From contig CACYXD010000012.1 in the NCBI GenBank assembly GCA_902778255.1, positions 1 through 64,000 on the forward strand: a stretch of DNA of 64,000 nucleotides, in the 5' to 3' direction. Under the pieces are notes generated by a model that was not told where the DNA came from, made no database searches, and saw only the letters and a program-made list of their open reading frames with translations. The translations under genes were made by a program, and so were the position numbers. Of the stretch, positions 16,579 to 23,284 are shown in pieces. Source of the stretch: an uncultured Prevotellaceae bacterium (GTDB taxonomy: Bacteria > Bacteroidota > Bacteroidia > Bacteroidales > Bacteroidaceae). The first letter of the stretch is position 1, and each line of letters starts with the position of its first letter.

Positions 16579-17961
16579 TTAGGTGCTCAAAAGGGCTCTT
16601 AATTTTAAGATTGCATTTTCTGAGCCAAAGTCTGGAGAAGCGCCAAAGAGCCCCTTAAGATAACTTCTTTCTAGCTCCTTGTCAAAACGTAAATTGAATT
16701 TCTCATCTAAACGTTTAAGAGAACTCATGCCTTGTTGATCCTTTTCTATCAGCCATATTTCATCCCTTCTCAGCAAGTCTTGGTCCATTAACGTGCTCTC
16801 ATGTGTAGTAAATATTAGTTGTGTAGAAATGTTATTGGAATATTTAAAAAACAATTCTATTAATTTTCTCATTAATGCTGGGTGAAGACTACGTTCCATT
16901 TCGTCAATCACAAAGACTTTCTCTCCCTGAATCAGATCTAAGATTAGTGGTATATAATCAAATATACGTTGTGTACCATCACTTTCATCACCTAGTGAAA
17001 AATACTCTTTTTCATCATTGTCAATTATATTATGAATTGTTTGAAGTTTTTTCGCTTTAATAGTACCATCTACAAAAGTAATGAGGTATAGATTATTTTC
17101 GAATTTAAGTGAACCGAATGCTTCGGCATTGCTCGATTTCGACAAATCTGTTTTGATGAATTGCTTCATTTCTTGGGTTATACCGAGTTTTTCAAAATCG
17201 ACATCAATTAAGTCAATAGCCTGAATACCTGTGTCAAAATACCGCAGTAACTCACCGAAGCCTTCTTTCAACTGTTCATCGTTAACTGCTTTCAACATTC
17301 CTCCTTGTTTATATGGAGTATCAGGAAAAAGGACTTTTAAGGTATCTGCGAACCATTTTATAACTTCCCAAATGTCTTCAATGTTTGAGACATTATCCCG
17401 GAGATTGCGACTGATAACTTCATGAAGGAACAGTTGGTGTTGTGGGGTTGCTTTTGCAAAAAAATTCAGAAATTGTCTTTCTTCCTCTTTTGGATTTAGT
17501 TTTATTAGATATGAAATATTGAAAGGCTCTTTTGACGTAATATCCCTTTCAAAAATAATGTATTCCGTTTTTCGAGTAATATGCTTCAGCCATTCTTTTG
17601 AAATTCTTTCTGCATTATAACTAAAGCCATACTCATACTTTTTGTTATTACATAATATTTGGTAGATGAAAGTCGTATCTTTCTTTTTGCTTTCAGAACT
17701 TAAACGAAAAGGATGATACTCTATCAAAGTTTCAGCACGGGTACCGAAAAGCACGAGTCGTTTTCCAAGCTCAAGTGCTTCTACGAAATTACTCTTACCT
17801 CCAGCATTCGGACCAAACAGTGCAGCGGATTTTAAAATCCAATGTCTTTTTACTGGCTCTACTTTATGCTCCTTATTTCTCGATCCCTTGCCTGGTTGAA
17901 GTTTGAAAACTTCTTTGTTTTTGAAAGAGAGGAAGTTCTCTATTGTAAATTGCTGTAACAT
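16579..17961 (-). CDS. AAA15/COG1106-type ATPase (RloA/AbiL-like ATPase)
   Basis: A 460-residue ABC-like ATPase. It begins 'MLQQFTIENFLSFKNKEVF', has Walker A FGPNAGGKSN near residues 48-57, Walker B 'VFVIDEMERSLHPALMRKL' near 350, and the H-loop 'FTTHESTLMD' near 385. The C-terminus has the 'RSYLKGLFGASP' block seen in COG1106 proteins. Relatives form the ATPase half of two-gene abortive-infection pairs (AbiL/RloAB), usually with an RloB partner next to them. No RloB-like gene is seen here; the only neighbour on the strand is the 85-aa protein. A defence role is inferred from family and context. Confidence 0.8.
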   Translation of the reverse strand: MLQQFTIENFLSFKNKEVFKLQPGKGSRNKEHKVEPVKRHWILKSAALFGPNAGGKSNFVEALELGKRLVLFGTRAETLIEYHPFRLSSESKKKDTTFIYQILCNNKKYEYGFSYNAERISKEWLKHITRKTEYIIFERDITSKEPFNISYLIKLNPKEEERQFLNFFAKATPQHQLFLHEVISRNLRDNVSNIEDIWEVIKWFADTLKVLFPDTPYKQGGMLKAVNDEQLKEGFGELLRYFDTGIQAIDLIDVDFEKLGITQEMKQFIKTDLSKSSNAEAFGSLKFENNLYLITFVDGTIKAKKLQTIHNIIDNDEKEYFSLGDESDGTQRIFDYIPLILDLIQGEKVFVIDEMERSLHPALMRKLIELFFKYSNNISTQLIFTTHESTLMDQDLLRRDEIWLIEKDQQGMSSLKRLDEKFNLRFDKELERSYLKGLFGASPDFGSENAILKLRALLST

Positions 17962-18014
17962 ATTTGCCGTATATTATATAAGGTGTTGCCGCCACCTCTG
18001 TCGATTTCTAGGTG

Positions 18015-18046
18015 CAAAGTTAACGTTTATTTCTCATTCAGACAAG
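18015..18046 (-). promoter_or_regulatory. Promoter of the COG1106 ATPase gene
   Basis: On the minus strand, CTTG (18046-18043), a 20-base spacer and TAACTTTG (18022-18015) fit the Bacteroidetes consensus, 54 bases before the ATG at 17961. It is divergent from the CBASS-like promoter at 18138. Confidence 0.6.
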
Positions 18047-18137
18047 AAAAACAGGAAAAAAAGCATTATGAGGGTGTTTATGATGTGATATTTTCACATT
18101 TTCAACATTTTTGCTTGGCGGTTTCAAAATAATACGT

Positions 18138-18145
18138 TACCTTTG
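18138..18145 (+). promoter_or_regulatory. Promoter -7 box of the CBASS-like operon
   Basis: TACCTTTG lies 40 bases before the ATG at 18186. A TTGG at 18115-18118 gives a 19-base spacer but is a poor -33 element. It is divergent from the ATPase promoter. Confidence 0.6.
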
Positions 18146-18185
18146 CAGCCGATAATTTATAATTAAGGTAAAAAGATTGCAGACC

Positions 18186-19484
18186 ATGACAACAAGCCAA
18201 GCGTTTAGCGAATTTCTTGAAAATATCAAAGTTGACAACTCGGAAACGATAAGTAATCGTTACCATGAGATTACAAAGAAACTGAACAAAATGTTCAGAG
18301 ATACAGATTCTGAGACAGACAATTGCCTTAGGGTTGGGTCGTATGGAAGATACACCGGTATTAAGGGTATATCAGACTTGGACATGCTATATATCATGCC
18401 TAGCAGCAAATGGGACGAATACAAGAACGTCCCAGACAAGTTGCTGAAAGATGTTAAGGCTGCGCTGAAGGAACGATACCCCAATACTAAAATCAAGGAT
18501 GATCGGTTGGTGGTGGACGTGTTCTTCACGGATTTTAAGTTCGAGGTACAGCCTGTATTTGAGGAACAAGTTGACGATGAGACGAACTATAAGTTTCCTG
18601 ATACTAAGTACGATTCGTATAGGATAACCAAACCGCGACAGGAACAGGCAGAAATGACTAGCTTCAGACGGGAACATGGAGATACACACAGGCTATTGTG
18701 CAAGATGGTGAGATCTTGGAAAAACAACGTTGGGCAGGCAATTGGTGGACTTCTGATAGATACACTAACCCACAGATTCCTTTCGGATCATTCGGAGTAT
18801 GACAATGCAGGGACGATAGTTTTTGATGAACTCTGCCGTGATTTCTTTGAGTACCTAAAGAATGAACCGAAGCAGGACCACTATCAGGCATTAGGTAGCG
18901 GACAGGATGTGAAGGTGAAAAAGCCGTTCCAAGCAAAAGCCAAGAAGGCTTATAATAAATCGGTAGAGGCCATTGATGAATCGGATGAGGTAAAACGCTA
19001 TGATTTGTGGCGCGAGATTTTCGGCCAACAGTTTCCGAAAGCGACAACAACAGTGACTGAAAGCCGAGAGTTCTCTTCTACAGCCAGCTACACTGATCCA
19101 GAGCAATTTATTGAGGACTTGTATCCTGTAGATATCAGATATAATGTAACATTGGATTGCGAAGTGAAGCGAAATGGATTCAGAGAAGCCTTGTTGAGCC
19201 ATATTCTAGCTTCAGGTCAGAGAGTATCTAGAGTTCGTAGTCTTGAATTCGTATTGACAACCGACGTGCCACAGCCATTTAATGTAAAGTGGAAGGTTAG
19301 GAACGTGGGCGATGAAGCTAAGAGACGTAATTGCCTACGAGGAGAGATTATCGACTCGAATCGAATGGGTGGCATGGTAAGGCACGAAAGTGCAGATTTC
19401 CGTGGACCACATTATGTGGAGTGTTACATCGTGAAAGACAGCATTGTAGTTGCTCGTGACAGAATTAATGTACCAATTGAATAA
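18186..19484 (+). CDS. CD-NTase (cGAS/DncV-like) with C-terminal AGS-C sensor domain
   Basis: A 432-residue nucleotidyltransferase starting at ATG 18186; the TTG at 18177 is less likely. The active site is GSYGRYTGIKGISDLDML (about residues 50-67: GS motif and DxD). The third acidic position is in 'FKFEVQPVF' near 117, where glutamate replaces the more common aspartate. After the helical half, the last 130 residues (from 'ASYTDPEQFIEDLYPVDIRY') match the AGS-C sensor domain found fused to SMODS-type nucleotidyltransferases. CD-NTases make cyclic nucleotides on infection, which activate an effector. The next gene (13 bases on) encodes a SLATT two-TM protein, the expected effector. Confidence 0.85.
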   Translation: MTTSQAFSEFLENIKVDNSETISNRYHEITKKLNKMFRDTDSETDNCLRVGSYGRYTGIKGISDLDMLYIMPSSKWDEYKNVPDKLLKDVKAALKERYPNTKIKDDRLVVDVFFTDFKFEVQPVFEEQVDDETNYKFPDTKYDSYRITKPRQEQAEMTSFRREHGDTHRLLCKMVRSWKNNVGQAIGGLLIDTLTHRFLSDHSEYDNAGTIVFDELCRDFFEYLKNEPKQDHYQALGSGQDVKVKKPFQAKAKKAYNKSVEAIDESDEVKRYDLWREIFGQQFPKATTTVTESREFSSTASYTDPEQFIEDLYPVDIRYNVTLDCEVKRNGFREALLSHILASGQRVSRVRSLEFVLTTDVPQPFNVKWKVRNVGDEAKRRNCLRGEIIDSNRMGGMVRHESADFRGPHYVECYIVKDSIVVARDRINVPIE

Positions 19485-19496
19485 AATAATAACGAT

Positions 19497-20123
19497 ATGA
19501 AAGAAGATTTATTAAAACAAATTGCAGAAAGGGGCTATGCAGTGAGTTATGCTGCATGTCTGAACTATTCGACTTATGACATAATTAGGTTTGTACCTGC
19601 AATAGTGACATGCCTGTCGCTCTTTGTTGGTATCCTAGGACTTGTATGGAATGCTTTTACGGCCAAATGGATATCTGTTTGTGTCCTCTTGCTAGGTATA
19701 TTAAGTTTATACGCGGAGAAATTTACAGATAACATTGAAGGGTATGGCGAGCGAGGCAAAACCCACACAGACCAGCACAACAGACTGAAAAACTTGTACG
19801 TGAAAGTCAAGCATGCCCCAGAAAATGACAAAATGGAGAAGTATATGAATGAATACCAAGCAATAGAGGAAGAATTTAATGAATCCTCGCAACCTAAACA
19901 GATAGTATTGTTATCTGATTGGTTTGCGCATTTTAAACTGTTTTGCCAAAAGGATACCAGATGGATGGATGAACAGCTTCATTTCAAATGGTGGAAGAAT
20001 AAGATGCCTGAGTCTGCCAAAGCGATTCTTAAAGTGGCAATTATTGTTATCATCGTATACTATTGCATAGCTGTTCCGCAGTTGAATGCGTTTTTTAGTA
20101 AATTGTTGTTTATCGAAAAATAG
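19497..20123 (+). CDS. SLATT-type membrane effector (first copy)
   Basis: A 208-residue protein. Two close hydrophobic helices (about residues 25-45 and 52-70) are joined by a short 'NAFTAKW' turn, followed by a long helical region. A third membrane segment ('VAIIVIIVYYCIAVPQL') lies near 180-196. This is the layout of SLATT proteins, predicted to form membrane pores and kill the cell when activated by a nucleotide signal. It sits between the two CD-NTase genes. A SLATT subfamily with a C-terminal extension is suggested; the exact subfamily is not assigned. Confidence 0.75.
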   Translation: MKEDLLKQIAERGYAVSYAACLNYSTYDIIRFVPAIVTCLSLFVGILGLVWNAFTAKWISVCVLLLGILSLYAEKFTDNIEGYGERGKTHTDQHNRLKNLYVKVKHAPENDKMEKYMNEYQAIEEEFNESSQPKQIVLLSDWFAHFKLFCQKDTRWMDEQLHFKWWKNKMPESAKAILKVAIIVIIVYYCIAVPQLNAFFSKLLFIEK

Positions 20124-20131
20124 GAGGGACT

Positions 20132-20938
20132 ATGGGAGTGTATAGAGATAATCATCCGATTGATTCGGATACTAGGTCATTGATTTCGAAAAGATATAAG
20201 ACAATTACTAAGGCAGTAAACGGTGATTTCTGGAATTCGAACTCAGAGACTGCCCATAGCCGATACGTTGGGTCGTATGGACGAGGCACTGCCATCAATG
20301 TCAGCGATCTTGATGTGCTGGTTGAGTTACCCAATAGCGAATATGGCCATTTTACATCGCTATCTGGAAATGGTCCTTCCAGACTATTGCAAGCAGTGAA
20401 AAAGGCCATTCAAGACACATATCCTCGGACAGATATACATGGAGATGGCCAAGTAGTAGTGGTGAACTTCTCAGACGGAATGAAGTTTGAGATTCTGCCT
20501 GCATTCCAAAAGATTGATTATTGGGGTGACTGGGACGGAACCTACATTTATCCCGATTCCAATATGGGAGGGAACTGGCTGACAACTGAGCCCAAGGCAG
20601 AGCAGAATGCGATGGCTAACAGAAATAGATATTTGGAAAGTAATGGATTGTTGATGGATACTTGCAAGCATATCAGATATGTGCGCTCTGAGAATTTCTC
20701 TAGCTATCATTTGTCGGGAATCCTCATAGATTCGTTTGTGTATTCTGCAATAGGAGACTGGCACTGGCTAAGAGATGGTGAGGAGCGCAGCAAGGGTAAT
20801 GGTGTGTCGTATGAGCAATCGCTTTTGGACTACTATAATAATCATTATAGCTGGATGGTATTTGCACCTGGTAGTGGTATGAAGGTGGATGGTGATGATT
20901 GGGAGGTTCTTGGTAAGGTTCTTAGAAAAATGGTATAA
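20132..20938 (+). CDS. Second CD-NTase (SMODS-type), lacking the sensor domain
   Basis: A 268-residue nucleotidyltransferase with GSYGRGTAINVSDLDVLVEL at about residues 47-66 and a third acidic position in 'MKFEILPAF' near 117-125, again a glutamate. It ends where the catalytic/helical core ends and has no AGS-C domain, unlike the first copy. It begins 8 bases after the first SLATT gene and is followed 2 bases later by a second SLATT gene. The active-site residues look intact, so it is probably functional. Its product nucleotide cannot be read from the sequence. Confidence 0.85.
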   Translation: MGVYRDNHPIDSDTRSLISKRYKTITKAVNGDFWNSNSETAHSRYVGSYGRGTAINVSDLDVLVELPNSEYGHFTSLSGNGPSRLLQAVKKAIQDTYPRTDIHGDGQVVVVNFSDGMKFEILPAFQKIDYWGDWDGTYIYPDSNMGGNWLTTEPKAEQNAMANRNRYLESNGLLMDTCKHIRYVRSENFSSYHLSGILIDSFVYSAIGDWHWLRDGEERSKGNGVSYEQSLLDYYNNHYSWMVFAPGSGMKVDGDDWEVLGKVLRKMV

Positions 20939-20940
20939 AT

Positions 20941-21483
20941 ATGGAGAATGCGAAGAAGAAACTCATGCGTCAAATTTCAGACGCAGCAGGGAATGTATTA
21001 TATACATATGATGCACATTGGGTCGTTGTGAACAGATTACGAACCAGGCAAGCTGTCCTTAAGATTACACAGATCTGTTTGACCGCGTTATCGACAGGAG
21101 GATTTTTGGCATCGGTAATTGCGGGTTTTCCAGAGTTGAGTTGGGTGGGTGGTTTTACCTCGGCGATTGCATTAGGCCTAAACCTGTATTCGTTTAATTT
21201 CAATCTTCCGACAGATATTAAAAGCCATACTGATGCAGCTAATGATTTATGGGATGTCAGGGAAGCCTATAAGTCACTTCTTTGTGATTTTGAAGAACTC
21301 TCTAATGAGGAGATTCGAATCAAGCGAGACCAGATAAGCCAAAAGGTGAGTCAAATAAATAAAAAATACCCTGGTACTGACAATGAAGCCTTTACTAAGG
21401 CACAAGAGAACATTAAAAACTATATGTTTGATGAAGGAGAGTCGGCAAGGGCCTTGAATATTGAGGTAGATAATGACGAGTAA
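20941..21483 (+). CDS. SLATT-type membrane effector (second copy)
   Basis: A 180-residue protein with two adjacent hydrophobic helices ('ITQICLTALSTGGFLASVIA' near 42-61, and 'GGFTSAIALGLNLYSFNF' near 70-87) followed by a helical cytoplasmic region. This is the SLATT two-TM layout. It differs clearly in sequence from the first SLATT protein, so the two pairs are not a recent duplication. It starts 2 bases after the second CD-NTase stop. It probably acts as that enzyme's membrane effector. Confidence 0.72.
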   Translation: MENAKKKLMRQISDAAGNVLYTYDAHWVVVNRLRTRQAVLKITQICLTALSTGGFLASVIAGFPELSWVGGFTSAIALGLNLYSFNFNLPTDIKSHTDAANDLWDVREAYKSLLCDFEELSNEEIRIKRDQISQKVSQINKKYPGTDNEAFTKAQENIKNYMFDEGESARALNIEVDNDE

Positions 21484-21502
21484 TTATTAATAGTGATAGA
21501 CT

Positions 21503-22618
21503 ATGAAGAAATCGGATATTTTTTGGCAGACTTATTTGAACCTTGAAAAGGAAGTTATTGAGGTTTCAAAGTACATCTTTGTTACTGATGAGAAGATTGT
21601 GAATAAAGGTGGAGTGGAAGTGTCTGAGTCATGTTCAACTCAACTTATGACATTTTCGCCATATATTGCTGACCTGCTTGTCCGTTGTTGCGTTCAAATT
21701 GAGGCTATATCAAAAGAACTCTATTTTGAACTCGACGGAGATAAGAAACGTGGAGATAATACAATTAAGTTTGATGAGGACTGTCTCAAAGTGATAGATA
21801 TAAAATGGGAAACTCACAATAAGAAAGTTCTTGTGGTTGCTCCTTCTTTTAATCTTACAAAAGAGGAAAATACGGTACTACGACCGCTTAGAGAAGCCCA
21901 CAAACACCAAGGGACATACTGGGAAAGATGCTATCAAGCAGTGAAACATGACAAATATAATTGTCTTTGTGCGGGAAATGTAAAGGCTCTTCTACACGCA
22001 TTGGCAGCTCTCTACTTACTGAACCTCTATCTAAAAAAGGATAAATGGTTTGTACAATACCAAGATCTGCGCAAACAGGATTATAGTGTAGGTTCCACAT
22101 TATTTGCAGTAAATCCCCCTGTTGTCAAACAATTATGGGAGGGGAATAAACCTGAAAAGAGTGATAGCCCATATGAGGTAAGATATCAAAAAGGGGTTTA
22201 TGACCGCATTGAGAAAATCAGGAAGAAGGAGTTAGACGACCTGAATGCCTACTGGCGACAGCAACCTGAACTACAAGAACCTGCTTTCCTACTCCAGCTC
22301 CACGAAGCCCTCAAAAGAGAAGAAAGGGTTATGCAAATTTGGGAACTTGCAAAATATCGATTGAACAAACTGCTTCCAGTATCATTACCGTTTGATGTGC
22401 GAAAAGAACTCTTTATTAAAAGTGAAGCTTGGAACTGCTGGGTAAATCAGCATAACCATCATCTTGCACCAGAGGAATTAACTGAAGAGAATATTGAGGG
22501 CGAAATAAACGCAGTTGGTGTGAGATGGGGTATGGACATTATGAAACGATACCAAAAGTTGGAATGGCTGCCAATTGCTATGAATAGCGGGATGTGTGAA
22601 GTGGGTATTGATTTGTAA
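21503..22618 (+). CDS. Unknown 371-residue protein with HEPN-like RX6H motif
   Basis: I do not recognise a named family. The N-terminal half is helical with 'ADLLVRCCVQIEAISKELYF' (about 52-71). Later comes 'WERCYQAVKHDKYN' (about 139-152), which holds R-x6-H, the RNA-cutting motif of HEPN ribonucleases, directly followed by a hydrophobic helix 'LLHALAALYLLNLYL'. The C-terminal 150 residues are charged. It begins 19 bases after the second SLATT gene, on the same strand with no terminator between, and is the last gene of the element. It could be a third effector of the CBASS-like operon or an independent defence gene. Confidence 0.55.
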   Translation: MKKSDIFWQTYLNLEKEVIEVSKYIFVTDEKIVNKGGVEVSESCSTQLMTFSPYIADLLVRCCVQIEAISKELYFELDGDKKRGDNTIKFDEDCLKVIDIKWETHNKKVLVVAPSFNLTKEENTVLRPLREAHKHQGTYWERCYQAVKHDKYNCLCAGNVKALLHALAALYLLNLYLKKDKWFVQYQDLRKQDYSVGSTLFAVNPPVVKQLWEGNKPEKSDSPYEVRYQKGVYDRIEKIRKKELDDLNAYWRQQPELQEPAFLLQLHEALKREERVMQIWELAKYRLNKLLPVSLPFDVRKELFIKSEAWNCWVNQHNHHLAPEELTEENIEGEINAVGVRWGMDIMKRYQKLEWLPIAMNSGMCEVGIDL

Positions 22619-23000
22619 AAATGAAACATATTTATTTATAAAATCAAAAAACTAGATCTTGGTAGATGAAGATGAGAAAAAAATGTTTGTATAACGGCTG
22701 TCTGAAACATACAACCAATTAAGGATTCCCGCAAAAGGACGGGCTACAAAGATTATGGCAAAGGATAGCGAAGGTCGTAAGTATAATCGTATCCTACCTA
22801 ATAATTACGTGAATTGTTTTGTTGACAGTTGAAACACCCTAATGATTTTCAACTTGTCAACGTTAGAACTTGACAACGGTTCGCAATTATTATTCTTTGC
22901 AGGATTATGGATTGTTAATTCTGCAAGGGAGTGGGTGCAAGTGTAGTAAACGACGCAAAAATGGGTGCAAAATGGGTGCAATATTGAAATGTGAGAAAAA
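22619..23000 (+). other. Right end of the mobile element: short repeats, no convincing gene
   Basis: A near-perfect repeat AACTTGTCAACGTT (22851-22864) / AACTTGACAACGGTT (22867-22881) contains the inverted pair TTGTCAA/TTGACAA. Three copies of GGGTGCAA follow, at 22933-22940, 22963-22970 and 22974-22981. This clustering is what integrase arm-type sites look like. A small CCCG...CGGG hairpin near 22727-22742 precedes a 25-codon frame (22755-22832), which I do not call a gene. The exact junction cannot be placed without the other end of the element. Confidence 0.45.
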
Positions 23001-23004
23001 GAAA

Positions 23005-23033
23005 AGTCCCGTAAATCATTGATTTACAGGACT
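23005..23033 (-). terminator. Terminator of tRNA-Asn
   Basis: Read on the minus strand, AGTCC-T-GTAAATC / GATTTAC-G-GGACT forms a 13-pair stem (one U-G pair) with a three-base loop. It runs into TTTTCTTTTT 11 bases after the tRNA 3' end. It therefore belongs to the chromosome and limits how far right the mobile element can reach. Confidence 0.75.
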
Positions 23034-23043
23034 CTTTCATAAG

Positions 23044-23117
23044 CGCTTCAGGATGGGCTTGAACCAACGACCCCCTGATTAACAGTCAGGTGCTCTAACC
23101 AACTGAGCTACTGAAGC
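23044..23117 (-). tRNA. tRNA-Asn (GUU)
   Basis: On the minus strand the acceptor GCTTCAG (23117-23111) pairs with CTGAAGC (23051-23045), with discriminator G at 23044 as expected for tRNA-Asn. The anticodon arm CCTGA-CTGTTAA-TCAGG carries GTT. The T arm is GGTTCAAGCCC-like. CCA is not encoded. Its 3' end faces the mobile element, the usual arrangement for tRNA-targeted integration. Confidence 0.95.
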
Positions 23118-23145
23118 AATGCGCGTCATTTCTGATTTGCGGGTG

Positions 23146-23177
23146 CAAAGGTAAGGCGAAAAAATGAAATGTGCAAA
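23146..23177 (-). promoter_or_regulatory. Promoter of tRNA-Asn
   Basis: On the minus strand, TTTG (23177-23174), a 20-base spacer and TACCTTTG (23153-23146) form a textbook Bacteroidetes promoter, with transcription starting about 20 bases before the mature tRNA. Confidence 0.8.
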
Positions 23178-23258
23178 CTTTTTAGGAAAAATTTTCGACG
23201 AAACGTGATTTTTTTATAAAAAGTGGGGGAAATAGAGGGCTTTTTGAAGAGAATACGC

Positions 23259-23266
23259 TAATTTTG
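23259..23266 (+). promoter_or_regulatory. Promoter -7 box of the S41 peptidase gene
   Basis: TAATTTTG overlaps the upstream in-frame TTG at 23264. This argues that the peptidase starts downstream at ATG 23285, not at that TTG. No clear -33 element is seen. Confidence 0.5.
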
Positions 23267-23284
23267 CAAGCAGAAATAACAAGA

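Noticed and set aside
22755-22832. 25-codon gene
   Set aside because: Too short and without promoter, motif or homolog I know; probably chance.
23141-23148. Fourth integrase-type GGGTGCAA repeat
   Set aside because: This copy overlaps the -7 box and initiation region of the tRNA-Asn promoter on the other strand, so it is explained by that.
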